Assembly: GCF_003116815.1 (NCBI RefSeq)
Contig: NZ_QDKQ01000074.1
Span: 1-62,217, forward strand
Direction: 5' to 3'
Length of the DNA stretch: 62,217 nucleotides
Origin: Caulobacter endophyticus
GTDB lineage: Bacteria > Pseudomonadota > Alphaproteobacteria > Caulobacterales > Caulobacteraceae
Positions 53,998 to 62,217 of the stretch are shown piece after piece (the first letter of the stretch is position 1; every line of letters begins with the position of its first letter). Made by a program: the position numbers and the translations under genes. A model generated the notes under the pieces. That model did no database searches. It saw only the letters and a program-made list of their open reading frames with translations, and was not told the DNA's origin.

Positions 53998-55197
53998 TTA
54001 ATCCTCGGCGACGCTCTTCACCGCGAAACTGATCGGGATCACGCAGCCCTTGGCCCCCTCCGCCGAGGGGGCGGGACGGGCCCTGCGCAGCATGGTCGCC
54101 GCGGCCGCGCCGAAGGCGTCGACTGGCTGGGCGGCCAGGATCTGGACCGCCTCGACCCGGCCCTCCGGCAGGACGTCGAAGCGCAGGCTGGCCCAGCCTT
54201 CCACCCGCTCGCGCGCCAGCGAGGGCGGATAGGCGGTCTCGGTCGACAGGTTCAGGGTCTCCCGGGCGGCGACGCAGGCATTGTTGCTGGCGGGGGGCTC
54301 GGTCTTCACCGAGCGCGCGGGCAGGGCCGACGATGAGGTCGGACGCCCCGCCGATGCGCGCAGGGGCGCGCCAGAGGCCTTGGGGCGGGCGGCGAAGGTG
54401 ACGTAGCAGCCGTTGACCGGCCGCCCCGGATGGAAGCGGGAGTCGGCCACGGACGCGGCGGCTAGGTCGGCCAGCACCGGATCGCCGCCCTGGGCGCCGA
54501 CACGCACGTTGCGCACCAGGCCCTCGGCGTCGATGTCGTACAGCACGCCCGCCCACGGGGCGGCGAAGTCGCGATCGTTGAACGAGCGCAGGTCGGGATA
54601 GCTGATCTGGGCGGGCAGGCGGCGCGGAGCCTTGCCGCAGTCGCCGCGCGCCGAGAGCTCGCGCCGTGCCGAGGAGGGCGCGTCGCGCCGGCGCCGGGCC
54701 ACGACCTCCAGCAGGGTCGCCGTCGAGGCCTGGGTCAGCGGAGCGTAGCTGCGCGACACCTCGATCCGGCAGCCGCCGACCGGCGGGCCGGCCATGAACC
54801 GCCAGCGGGCGAAGGCGGCCACCATGTCCGGCGAGGTCATGCTGTCGTCGGCCGGCTTGATGTTGATCGGAACCCCGTCAGCGTCGATGGAGAAGCTCAG
54901 GACGGCTGTCGGGCGGTCGTTGGGCGTCGGCGCGTCGGGCGGCGAGCCCCGCAGCGCCAGGCCGACATTGTGCTCCGGCGGGAACTGCGCGCCCTTGACG
55001 ACGCCGACATTGCGGGTCGCGCAGCGCGCCACGGTCGGGGAGGGGCCGTAGGAGGCGATACGGGAGACGAACTCGCGCTGCGCCTCGCGCACCGGCGGAA
55101 TGGGGACGGGCGGCGGCAGGGGCGGAGCGAAGGCCTGCGCGGGCGCGGCGCCGAGTGCGGCGCAGAGCGCCAGGGGCGTGACGGGTACGAGGCGCAT
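53998..55197 (-). CDS. Periplasmic protein with three TonB-C-like modules
   Basis: A 399-residue exported protein (signal about 1-22, then a PPLPPPVPIPP stretch). Three similar modules follow. Each has a strand pair (AVLSFSIDADGVPINI, AGVLYDIDAEGLVRNVRV, ASLRFDVLPEGRVEAVQI) and then a helix and an arginine-rich turn. Each module begins and ends with a cysteine: 59/143, 187/264 and 308/385, likely disulfides. The layout matches the TonB C-terminal fold. No membrane anchor beyond the signal is seen, so it is not a classic TonB. Its function is unknown. Confidence 0.65.
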   Translation of the reverse strand: MRLVPVTPLALCAALGAAPAQAFAPPLPPPVPIPPVREAQREFVSRIASYGPSPTVARCATRNVGVVKGAQFPPEHNVGLALRGSPPDAPTPNDRPTAVLSFSIDADGVPINIKPADDSMTSPDMVAAFARWRFMAGPPVGGCRIEVSRSYAPLTQASTATLLEVVARRRRDAPSSARRELSARGDCGKAPRRLPAQISYPDLRSFNDRDFAAPWAGVLYDIDAEGLVRNVRVGAQGGDPVLADLAAASVADSRFHPGRPVNGCYVTFAARPKASGAPLRASAGRPTSSSALPARSVKTEPPASNNACVAARETLNLSTETAYPPSLARERVEGWASLRFDVLPEGRVEAVQILAAQPVDAFGAAAATMLRRARPAPSAEGAKGCVIPISFAVKSVAED

Positions 55198-55308
55198 GCT
55201 CTATCTCCGCGAGTATTGCGCGCCGACCTATGCAGCCGCCATGGCCAAGTCAAGCTGGCCTTGCGTTCTCACCTTGGCGATCATGGCCGCTCGGCGCATA
55301 AGGGGCCC

Positions 55309-55695
55309 ATGACCAAGGTGCTTCTCGTCGCCGTGGGCGGCGCCGCCGGCTCCGTCGCCCGCTATCTCGTGGGCGTGGCCGCGCTGCGCTGGATCGGTCC
55401 CGGCTGGCCCTGGGGCACGCTGACCGTCAACATCGTCGGCGGCTTCCTGATGGGAGCCGTCACCGGCTGGCTGGCTTTCCGCTCGGCGGGCCAGCAGGAG
55501 ACCTTCCGCGTGCTGCTGGCCACCGGCGCGCTCGGGGGCTTCACCACTTTTTCGGCCTTCTCGCTGGAGACCGCGCTCATGATCGAGAAGCGCGCCTACG
55601 GCTCGGCCTTCACCTATACCGCCGTCAGCGTCGTGTTCGCCGTGACGGCCCTTTTCGCGGGCCTCTTCCTGGCTCGCAGGATGTTCGCCGCATGA
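55309..55695 (+). CDS. crcB: Fluoride efflux channel CrcB
   Basis: A 128-residue small membrane protein with four helices. It has GGAAGSVARYLVG in helix 1, PWGTLTVNIVGGFLMG (the invariant Asn), and TGALGGFTTFSAFSLE. CrcB/Fluc dimers let fluoride leave the cell. The ATG overlaps nothing upstream and its stop overlaps the next start by ATGA. Confidence 0.93.
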   Translation: MTKVLLVAVGGAAGSVARYLVGVAALRWIGPGWPWGTLTVNIVGGFLMGAVTGWLAFRSAGQQETFRVLLATGALGGFTTFSAFSLETALMIEKRAYGSAFTYTAVSVVFAVTALFAGLFLARRMFAA

Positions 55696-56681
55696 AAGAA
55701 GTTCGCACCCTGTACGTCGACGGGGGCGAGGACGGGGTCCGCCTCGACCGCTGGTTCAAGCGCCGCTGGCCGCACCTGAACCACGTCCAGCTCAACAAGC
55801 TGTTCCGCTCGGGCCAGGTCCGGGTCGACGGCTCGCGCGCCAAGGCCGACACCAAGCTGGCCGCCGGCAGCCAGATCCGCGTGCCGCCGCTGCCCGACGC
55901 GCCCGATCCGGCCGACAAGGGCAAGCTGTCGGCGCGCGACATCGCCTACGCCCGCTCGCTGGTGCTTTACGAGGACGAGGACGTCCTGGCCCTCAACAAG
56001 CCGGCCGGCCTGGCCGTGCAGGGCGGCACCAAGACCACCAAGCACATCGACAAGCTGCTCAGCGCCTGGGGCGAGGGCGTCGACCGTCCGCGTCTGGTCC
56101 ACCGCCTCGACCGCGACACCTCCGGCGTGCTGCTGCTGGGCAAGAGCCCGGCCGCCGCGGCCAAGCTGTCGGGCGCCTTCGCCAGGCGCAAGGCGCAGAA
56201 GACCTACTGGGCCATCGTCGTGGGCAATCCGCACCCGACCGAGGGCGTCATCGAGCTGCACCTGGCCAAGCGCGGCGTCAACGACCGCGAGATCGTCGTG
56301 CCCGCCGATCCCAAGGACAAGGACGCCTCGCCGGCCGAGACCGAATTCGTCACCATCAGCCGCGCGGGTCCGCGCGCGTCGTTCATGGCCCTGCGTCCGC
56401 ACACCGGCCGCACCCACCAGCTGCGCGCCCACATGAAGGCCATCGGCCATCCGATCCTGGGCGATCCCAAGTATGGCGACGAGAAGTCCGCGCCGCTCTC
56501 GGAAGGGCTGAAGCTGCAGCTGCACGCCCGCTCGATCCTGCTGCCGCACCCCAGCGCCGGCATGCTGCACATCGAAGCGCCGATCAGCCCCGAGATGCAG
56601 GCCGGCTTCGCCAAGTTCGGCTTTTCCGAGGACGAGGCCGAGCAGAACCCGTTCGCCCGGCGCCAGACCAAGCGGCGATGA
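55692..56681 (+). CDS. RluA-type pseudouridine synthase with S4 domain (RluC/D-like)
   Basis: A 329-residue enzyme with an N-terminal S4 RNA-binding domain (about 12-75, VRLDRWFKRRWPHLNHVQLNKLFRSGQVRVDG) and the catalytic domain with HRLDRDTSGVLLLGK and ALRPHTGRTHQLRAHMKAIGHPILGDPKYG. It converts uridines in 23S rRNA to pseudouridine. It is coupled to crcB before and to a TPR protein after. Confidence 0.9.
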   Translation: MKEVRTLYVDGGEDGVRLDRWFKRRWPHLNHVQLNKLFRSGQVRVDGSRAKADTKLAAGSQIRVPPLPDAPDPADKGKLSARDIAYARSLVLYEDEDVLALNKPAGLAVQGGTKTTKHIDKLLSAWGEGVDRPRLVHRLDRDTSGVLLLGKSPAAAAKLSGAFARRKAQKTYWAIVVGNPHPTEGVIELHLAKRGVNDREIVVPADPKDKDASPAETEFVTISRAGPRASFMALRPHTGRTHQLRAHMKAIGHPILGDPKYGDEKSAPLSEGLKLQLHARSILLPHPSAGMLHIEAPISPEMQAGFAKFGFSEDEAEQNPFARRQTKRR

Positions 56682-58168
56682 ACCAAGGCCTGGTCCAGCA
56701 AGCCTGGGACCTGCTCGGCCGCGGCCATGCCGAGCAGGCGGTCGCCCTGACGGCGGCCGGCGCGGCGCGGCCGACGGCCATGCCGGGCCTGCTGATCGTG
56801 CACGCCGCCGCCCTCAAGGGCCTGGGCCGCCACGCCGAAGCCCTGCCGTTCAACGAGCGGGCCGCGCGCGGCGCCCCGCAGGACAGGCTGGCCTGGTACA
56901 ATCTGGCCGCCACCAACGGCGACCTGGGTCGGCAGCCGCAGGCCGAGGCCGCTGTCCGCAAGGCCATGAGCCTGGGCCTCGACGCGCCGGAAGCCTGGCT
57001 GGTCCTGGCTCGCGCCGTGCAGTTCCAGCACCGCTATGACGAGGCAGAGGCGATCTTCCAGGGCGCGATCGCCCGCCGTCCGGCCTTCGTCGACGCCCAT
57101 CGCGATCTGGCCCAGCTGCGCTGGATGCGCACCGCCGATCTCGACCACGCTCTTGCGCCGCTGAAGGCGGCCCCGGCCGGGCAGTCGGATCCACGCCTGC
57201 TGCACGTCCAGGCTCTGGTCGAGGAGTTCGCCGGTCAGCTGCCCCGGGCGCTCGACACCCTGCGCGCGGGCCTGCGCCGTCATCCCGGCGACCTGCACCT
57301 GCTGGTCACCGCCGCCCACGCCGCCGCCGAGCTGGGCGAGGTTGGCGAGGCCCTGGCCCATGCCCAGGCCGCCGCGCGGCTGGCGCCGGGCGCGGCCCCG
57401 GTGCTCAAGAGCCTGGCCGAGTCCCTGCTGGCCGTCGGCGACGCGACCGCCGCTTCGTCCGTGGCGGCCTCTGTGCTGCAGGCCTTCCCCTACGACCAGC
57501 ATGCGCTGTCGCTACAGGCCCTTGCCTGGCGGATCCTCGGCGATCCGCGCTACGGCGCGCTCTACGACTACGCCAGCTTCGTGCGGCCCTACACTTTGCC
57601 CACGCCGGACGGTTGGAGCGACCTGGAAAGCTTCCTGGCCGACCTGCGCGAGCGCCTGGGGCGACTGCACGACCTGGAGACCCATCCGCTGCAGCAGTCG
57701 CTGCGCGGCGGCGCCCAGGTGCAGTCGCTGCACACTTCGCCCGAACCGATCTTCCAGGCCTTCTTCGCCAGCGCCCGGGTCGCCGTCGAGCGCTACGCCG
57801 CCGAGATCGGCGAGGGGACCGATCCCTTGCGCATCCGAAGCACCGGCAAGGCGGTGGTTCAGGGCGGCTGGTCGGTCAGCCTCAAGCCCAACGGCTTCCA
57901 TACCGACCACGTCCACCCGCAAGGTTGGGTGTCGTCGGCCTTCTACATCGACCTGCCTCCCGGCGTGGACGATCCGGACAGGCGCGAAGGCTGGATCAAG
58001 TTCGGCCAGCCCGGCTGCGCCACCTCGCCGAAACTGGAAGCCGAGCACGCCGTGAAGCCCGCGCCGGGCACGTTGGTGCTGTTCCCGTCCTACATGTGGC
58101 ACGGCACCGTGCCGTTCACGGGCGACAAGCGCCGCCTGACCATGGCCTTCGACGCCGTTCCGGGGTGA
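56678..58168 (+). CDS. TPR-repeat protein fused to a putative 2OG-Fe(II) oxygenase domain
   Basis: A 496-residue protein. Residues about 1-290 are TPR-like helix pairs (AEQAVALTAAG, GLGRHAEALPFNERAARG, RYDEAEAIFQGAI). The C-terminal about 200 residues form an oxygenase domain. Metal ligands are suggested by NGFHTDHVHPQGWVSSAFYI (H408, D410, H411, H413), distal H475 in FPSYMWHGTVPF, and R in DKRRLTMAFD. Proteins of this build hydroxylate unknown substrates. The start overlaps the RluA stop (ATGA). Confidence 0.8.
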   Translation: MNQGLVQQAWDLLGRGHAEQAVALTAAGAARPTAMPGLLIVHAAALKGLGRHAEALPFNERAARGAPQDRLAWYNLAATNGDLGRQPQAEAAVRKAMSLGLDAPEAWLVLARAVQFQHRYDEAEAIFQGAIARRPAFVDAHRDLAQLRWMRTADLDHALAPLKAAPAGQSDPRLLHVQALVEEFAGQLPRALDTLRAGLRRHPGDLHLLVTAAHAAAELGEVGEALAHAQAAARLAPGAAPVLKSLAESLLAVGDATAASSVAASVLQAFPYDQHALSLQALAWRILGDPRYGALYDYASFVRPYTLPTPDGWSDLESFLADLRERLGRLHDLETHPLQQSLRGGAQVQSLHTSPEPIFQAFFASARVAVERYAAEIGEGTDPLRIRSTGKAVVQGGWSVSLKPNGFHTDHVHPQGWVSSAFYIDLPPGVDDPDRREGWIKFGQPGCATSPKLEAEHAVKPAPGTLVLFPSYMWHGTVPFTGDKRRLTMAFDAVPG

Positions 58169-58194
58169 AGAGAACCCGACCTATTTTTCCGCCC

Positions 58195-58216
58195 AATCCC
58201 CGCTTTCGCGGGGATT
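58195..58216 (+). terminator. Hairpin terminator
   Basis: AATCCCCGC (58195-58203) pairs with GCGGGGATT (58208-58216), loop TTTC, between convergent genes. Confidence 0.7.
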
Positions 58217-58245
58217 TCACGGGTGTCTAGTTCGGAAGAGGTTCC

Positions 58246-59508
58246 TCAAACCAGCCCCGTCACCGCCTTCGCCCCGGCGCTGTCCACGAACACCTTCTTC
58301 TCCACGTCCGCGCGATCCACGCCCAGGTGGTCGATCAGTACGCCCTTGAACAGGCCGCGCATGTCCAGCGTGGGGGCCACGTCGCGGTTCTCGAACAGGG
58401 CGGCTTCCGACAGGGTGGGCCAGTCGCCGACGATGCCGCCGCGCTTGAGGCTTCCGCCCAGCAGCAGGGCGGTCGAGCCGGTGCCGTGGTCGGTGCCGCC
58501 AGTGCCGTTGACCCGGGCGGTGCGGCCAAACTCGGTGACCGCGACCACCACGGTGTTCTTCCACTCGGGGCCCAGCCCCTCGTGCAGGCCGTCGAGCACG
58601 GCGTCCAGATAGGTCAGCCGCGTGGCGATCTGGCCGACCTGGCCGGCGTGGGTGTCGAAGCCGTCCAGCGACAGGGCGGCGATCTGCGGGCCGTCGGCCT
58701 GGCGCATGAAGCCGGCCAGGGTCGAGCCCAGCTTGCGGGCGGCCTCGCGTCCCTGGCGGTTGTTGGCGGGACGGCCGCCCGGCTGGCTCATGGCCGGAGT
58801 CGCCGCTGCCATCATGCCGTTCTCGGCGGCCGGCGCGGGCGCTGGGGCCAGGGCCGTCATCGCCGCCTGGGCCATGGCCTCGGTCTCCAGCCCGCGCGCG
58901 AAGGCAGGCCCCAGCAGCGGGTCGCCCTTGTAGAGGTCCTGCAGCAGGGTGGGCAGTCGCGCGGCCTCGTCGACGCCCTTGCCAGGCGACCAGCTGGCCG
59001 CCTGCACCTTGCCGCGCAGGATCAGCGGCGCGGTGGTCCCGACGGACAGGGCCTCGGTCCTGGCTGGACCCATGACCTCCAACGTGCGGTTCAGCCAGCC
59101 GCTGTCGGCGCCGTAGACCTTGGCCTCGCCGGTCTCCAGCACGTCCTGGGCCTCGAAGTGCGAGCGGGCGCGGTCGGGCGTGGCGATGGCCGGGGCGATC
59201 CGCGCCTGGCCCTGCCTGGCCAGGGCGTGGACGGTGGTCAGTGACGGGTGCAGGGCGAAGGTGTCGTCCAGCTTCAGCGCCTCTTCCGGCTTGACGGCGA
59301 TCGCGCCGCGCAGGGCGGCATAGCCGGGATCGCCGATCGGCGGGGCGACCGACAGGCCGTCCATGCCGCCGCGGCAGACCACGACGACCAGCTTTTTGGC
59401 GCCGTCGGCGGCGCGGGCCTGGTGGCCGACGAAGCTGACGGCCACGCCCAGGCTGGCGGCGGCGGCGATGAACGAGCGGCGGGAGGGGGCGGGGGAGCGG
59501 TCGGTCAT
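58246..59508 (-). CDS. DUF1501 domain protein with Tat signal
   Basis: A 420-residue exported protein. The twin-arginine signal SRRSFIAAAASLGVAVSF is clear. The DUF1501 region resembles the alkaline-phosphatase/sulfatase superfamily fold, with VVCRGGMDGL, LSLDGFDTHAGQ, VVVAVTEFGRTARVNGTGGTDHGTG and GDWPTLS. Its function is unknown. It is coupled by ATGA to the DUF1800 gene upstream, as is commonly seen. Confidence 0.9.
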   Translation of the reverse strand: MTDRSPAPSRRSFIAAAASLGVAVSFVGHQARAADGAKKLVVVVCRGGMDGLSVAPPIGDPGYAALRGAIAVKPEEALKLDDTFALHPSLTTVHALARQGQARIAPAIATPDRARSHFEAQDVLETGEAKVYGADSGWLNRTLEVMGPARTEALSVGTTAPLILRGKVQAASWSPGKGVDEAARLPTLLQDLYKGDPLLGPAFARGLETEAMAQAAMTALAPAPAPAAENGMMAAATPAMSQPGGRPANNRQGREAARKLGSTLAGFMRQADGPQIAALSLDGFDTHAGQVGQIATRLTYLDAVLDGLHEGLGPEWKNTVVVAVTEFGRTARVNGTGGTDHGTGSTALLLGGSLKRGGIVGDWPTLSEAALFENRDVAPTLDMRGLFKGVLIDHLGVDRADVEKKVFVDSAGAKAVTGLV

Positions 59509-60983
59509 CGGCGTTGGAACTCCGGACTCATCACCAGCAGGGCGAAGGCTTCACGACGGGTCTCGGCGCGGGCGACGGCGCGGCCGGTGGGCTCGGAGAG
59601 GCGCGCGCCCAGCGCCGAGCGGGCCAGGGCGTCGGGATCGCGGGTGTGGGCCACGGCGGCGGCGAAGCCTTGCGCCCACTGCATGCGCTTGACCAGGCCG
59701 TCGGGCGAGGCCCAGGCGCCCGCCTCGTCGGGCCAGCCCTTGGGCGAGGGCGGGTAGAACGGCCGCTGCCCCAGGCTGGTCAGGATCGGGTTCAGTCGCT
59801 CGAAGGCCGCCGGCCGCCCACCGATCGCACGCCAGGTCGAGACGACGAACTCGTACGGCGTCTTGATCTTGGCCGGGATCGGGTCCCAGGCCTCGGGCGC
59901 GTCGATCAGGGCCTTGGCCACCTCGTCCAGCCGGCCGCCCGTGTCGATCCAGCGCGTCTCCAGCCGCTTGACCAGGGCCGGCGGCGGATCGTCGGCGACG
60001 AAGTGGCGGGCGATCTTGCCACAGACGTGGCGGGCGGTGCGCGGATCGGCGGCCAGGGCCTTCAGCACCGAAAGCCCCTGGTCCTCGCCGCTCTGCGCAT
60101 AAGCCTTGCCCAGGATCGTACGGGCGCCCGGCTCGTGAGTGTTGGCGCGGAACACGAAGGCGCCGATGTCCGGATCCTGGGCGCGGCCGATGCTGAAGCC
60201 GGTCAGGGCGCGGGCGAACTCGGTGACGTCGGCCTGGCTGTAGCCGGCGTCGACGCCGACGGTGTGCAGTTCCAGGATCTCGCGCGCCAGGTTCTCGTTC
60301 AGCCCGGTCCGCCGGCCCTTGCGCGACTGGTAGCGGGCGGCCGGGCTGCCCGGACCCACCGATTGGGCCTGGTCCAGATAGGTCAGCATCGCCGCGTGGG
60401 TGCTGGCCGCCAGCAGCATGTCCTCGAAGCGGCCGAAGGCGTGCGGGCGGATGGCCTCGCGCTCGAAAGGCCCGATGACGATCGAGGCCGCCTGCTTGGT
60501 CTGCGAGACGGTGAAGTGGTTGGCGAAGAACAGCGCCCAGCGCTCGCGAAAGCCCGCGTCGGTGTCGGTCGCCAGTTGGGCGCGCGTCAGGAAGTCGTTC
60601 GTGGTCTTCTGCCGGATGTAGCGCTGGACCTCTTTCTGGGCCTCGGACTTGGCGTTGGCGCCGGGCGCATCGACCAGCGGGATGGGCTTCATGTCGGCGC
60701 CCGCGACCATGCGCGCATCCTGGCGGGCGGCGCGGCGCTCCTGCCTCAGGTCGGCGAAGGCGGCATGGCGCACGGGCGCGCTTTCGCCGTCGTCCTGGGG
60801 CAGGTCGGCGCCTTCGCGGCGGATCTGGCCTTCGAGGAAGCCGCGCGGGTCGCTGCGCGCCGCTTCGATCTCGCCCGGTCGCGCGCCCAGGCCGAAGCGG
60901 GTGGCGGCGATGGCGGCCATCATGTCCTTGGACGGCAGGCTCAAGCCGGGCTCTCCCTTGCGATATGGCGTCCGATCGACCAT
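59505..60983 (-). CDS. DUF1800 family protein
   Basis: A 492-residue DUF1800 protein: AIAATRFGLGARPGEI, FFANHFTV, LNENLAREILELHTVGVDAGYSQADVTEFARALTG and KTPYEFVVSTWRAIG. No clear signal peptide is seen. DUF1800 and DUF1501 genes travel as a pair across bacteria; the joint role is unknown. The start at 60983 is the first ATG. Confidence 0.9.
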   Translation of the reverse strand: MVDRTPYRKGEPGLSLPSKDMMAAIAATRFGLGARPGEIEAARSDPRGFLEGQIRREGADLPQDDGESAPVRHAAFADLRQERRAARQDARMVAGADMKPIPLVDAPGANAKSEAQKEVQRYIRQKTTNDFLTRAQLATDTDAGFRERWALFFANHFTVSQTKQAASIVIGPFEREAIRPHAFGRFEDMLLAASTHAAMLTYLDQAQSVGPGSPAARYQSRKGRRTGLNENLAREILELHTVGVDAGYSQADVTEFARALTGFSIGRAQDPDIGAFVFRANTHEPGARTILGKAYAQSGEDQGLSVLKALAADPRTARHVCGKIARHFVADDPPPALVKRLETRWIDTGGRLDEVAKALIDAPEAWDPIPAKIKTPYEFVVSTWRAIGGRPAAFERLNPILTSLGQRPFYPPSPKGWPDEAGAWASPDGLVKRMQWAQGFAAAVAHTRDPDALARSALGARLSEPTGRAVARAETRREAFALLVMSPEFQRR

Positions 60984-61040
60984 TCAACGCACGTGGCGCG
61001 CAAGTCCGTCGCCAGCCTCCCGCGAAAATGAGCCGTTCCC

Positions 61041-61769
61041 GTGTCCGACAAGCCTGACCTGATCGAAAAGCCGCGCCGCTTCTACAAGGCCGCGACCGCC
61101 GGCGAGGCCAAGGACGGCCTCTATCCGGTGCTGCTGGACGGCCGCACGCCCAAGTCGCCGCAGAAGAAGCCGCTGGCCCTGCCGACCCTGGCCCTGGCCC
61201 AGGTCGTCGCCGACGAGTGGGAGGCCCAGGAGAAGGTCATCGACTCCACGGCCATGCCCGCCACGCGCCTGGCCTTCACCGCCATCGACCGGATCGCCGA
61301 AACCCGCGCCGAGGTCGCCCGCGAGGTCGCCGCCTATGCGGGCTCGGACCTGCTGTGCTACCGCGCCGATGGCCCCACGCCCCTGATCGAGCGCCAGGCC
61401 CGCGAGTGGGGCGCGATGCTGGACTGGGCCAAGGCCGAGCATGGCGTGGCGCTGGAGCCGATCACCGGGATCATCCACGCCCCGCAGCCGCCGGCGACCC
61501 TCGCCACGGTCGAGGCCCTGGCCCTGACGCTCGACGATTTCAGCCTGGCGGGCGTGGCCTACGCCGCCGGCCTGTTCGGCTCTACGGTGCTGGCGCTGGC
61601 CCTGCGCACGGGCCGCATCACCGGCCAGAAGGCGCTGGACCTGTCGCGCCTGGACGAGATCTTCCAGGCCGAGCATTGGGGCGACGACCACGAAGCCGTC
61701 GCCCGCGCCGCCAACCTGGCCGTCGAGGCGGCCGTGCTGGAGCGGTGGTTCGCCGCTCTCCGCCGGTAG
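61041..61769 (+). CDS. ATP12-family F1-ATPase assembly chaperone
   Basis: A 242-residue homologue of mitochondrial ATP12, which chaperones the F1 alpha subunit. The pattern is seen in RRFYKAATAGEAKDGLYPVLLDGRTPKSP, VADEWEAQEKVIDSTAMPATRL, RADGPTPLIERQAREW and LFGSTVLALAL. The family is typical of alphaproteobacteria. It starts at GTG; a nearby ATG at 61028 is out of frame. Confidence 0.92.
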   Translation: MSDKPDLIEKPRRFYKAATAGEAKDGLYPVLLDGRTPKSPQKKPLALPTLALAQVVADEWEAQEKVIDSTAMPATRLAFTAIDRIAETRAEVAREVAAYAGSDLLCYRADGPTPLIERQAREWGAMLDWAKAEHGVALEPITGIIHAPQPPATLATVEALALTLDDFSLAGVAYAAGLFGSTVLALALRTGRITGQKALDLSRLDEIFQAEHWGDDHEAVARAANLAVEAAVLERWFAALRR

Positions 61770-61778
61770 GGTGGTCCG

Positions 61779-62105
61779 GTGAGAAGCGCGCTGGTCTACG
61801 TCCTGGCCGCGATATGCGAGATCGGCGGATGCTTCGCCTTCTGGGCCTGGCTGCGGCAGGGGCGGTCGGCGCTGTGGACCATCCCCGGCGTCCTGGCACT
61901 GGTCGCCTTCGCCTGGCTGCTGACCCGCGTCGAGGCGCAGGCCGCGGGCCGGGCCTTCGCGGCCTATGGCGGCATCTACATCCTGTCGTCCATCGTCTGG
62001 ATGCGGACGGTCGAGCAGGTGCGCCCCGACCGTTGGGACCTGATCGGTATGGCCGTGTGCCTGCTGGGTGCGGCGATCATCCTGTTTGGCCCTCGTACGG
62101 CCTGA
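61779..62105 (+). CDS. YnfA/UPF0060 family membrane protein
   Basis: A 108-residue protein of four membrane helices (LVYVLAAICEIGGCFAFWAWLR, then IPGVLALVAFAWLLT). AYGGIYILSSIVWM is a family signature. Some relatives behave like small multidrug transporters. It starts at GTG, 9 bases after the ATP12 gene, and is followed by a hairpin. Confidence 0.9.
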   Translation: MRSALVYVLAAICEIGGCFAFWAWLRQGRSALWTIPGVLALVAFAWLLTRVEAQAAGRAFAAYGGIYILSSIVWMRTVEQVRPDRWDLIGMAVCLLGAAIILFGPRTA

Positions 62106-62120
62106 CCCCGAAGCCTTGCC

Positions 62121-62139
62121 AGCCCCGTCGGGGCTCTTT
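62121..62139 (+). terminator. Small hairpin terminator
   Basis: AGCCCC (62121-62126) pairs with GGGGCT (62130-62135), loop GTC, then CTTT. It lies after the ynfA-like gene. Confidence 0.6.
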
Positions 62140-62178
62140 ACGCCTTGTGGCTCCAGTCCCCGCGTGGAGCCGAAGACC

Positions 62179-62217
62179 TTGCAACACATCCTGGAAGAGC
62201 TGGAGCGTCGTCGAGAG
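62179..62217 (+). CDS. Acyl-CoA carboxylase beta subunit, N-terminal fragment
   Basis: A gene start cut by the right edge. From TTG (62179) it reads M-QHILEELERRRE. GGAG lies nine bases before. A GTG at 62164 in the same frame would add five residues. The first 12 residues are identical to those of the carboxylase gene at the left edge, although 9 of 12 codons differ at the third base. It is probably a second biotin-dependent carboxylase beta gene (propionyl-CoA or a related acyl-CoA). Confidence 0.55.
   Translation, partial: MQHILEELERRRE

Noticed and set aside
55198..55308. Fluoride riboswitch before crcB
   Set aside because: The 111-base upstream region lacks the recognisable crcB-motif core, and the organisation looks like a simple divergent promoter.

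Overview
The window is about 62 kb of GC-rich chromosome from a Caulobacter-type alphaproteobacterium. The evidence is the dense coding, the pronounced third-position GC, the TonB-dependent receptors, a lipoprotein of the family named after Caulobacter CC0125/CC1285, GC-rich intergenic dyad repeats of Caulobacter type, and a gene order around the ribosomal cluster that resembles C. crescentus. No phage, insertion sequence, CRISPR array, tRNA or rRNA gene was seen.

Left part (1-6.5 kb): an outward-facing acyl-CoA carboxylase beta-subunit gene starts at the left edge. It is divergent from a PccR/ScfR-type short-chain acyl-CoA regulator. A metabolite:proton symporter follows. Next come an MFS exporter with a coupled alpha/beta hydrolase, a decayed gamma-glutamylcyclotransferase tail, and a divergent LysR regulator.

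Galactan block (6.6-18.8 kb): a secreted GH53 endo-galactanase, a TonB-dependent receptor, a Tat-type GH2 beta-galactosidase, an S9 peptidase and a second, convergent TonB-dependent receptor. Together they look like a polysaccharide utilisation locus for arabinogalactan or galactan side chains.

Middle (19-26.3 kb): FdhD with a YdeP-type molybdoenzyme, a CelD-like acetyltransferase with a JmjC/cupin-like oxygenase, a GIN/DUF2807 repeat protein and an outer-membrane barrel protein.

Ribosomal block (26.4-41.4 kb): S10-spc-alpha genes rpsJ to rplQ with secY, adk and rpoA. No tuf, infA or rpmJ lies in the block. The spc part is divided by terminator-like hairpins after rpmD, after rplO and after secY. 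A strong promoter stands before rpsM, and the S10 leader contains boxA-like motifs.

Right part (41.4-62.2 kb): an ABC exporter with a secreted protein, a phosphodiesterase lipoprotein, a translationally coupled VOC-YjbR-ArsR-SRPBCC operon, an MFS transporter, an HtrA-like lipoprotein protease, rarA with two RluA-type pseudouridine synthases, crcB, a protein resembling a degenerate GGDEF-EAL, a periplasmic protein with three TonB-C-like modules, a TPR-oxygenase fusion, a DUF1800/DUF1501 pair, an ATP12-type F1 assembly chaperone and a YnfA membrane protein. At the right edge a second carboxylase beta-like gene starts with the same 12-residue peptide as the one at the left edge.
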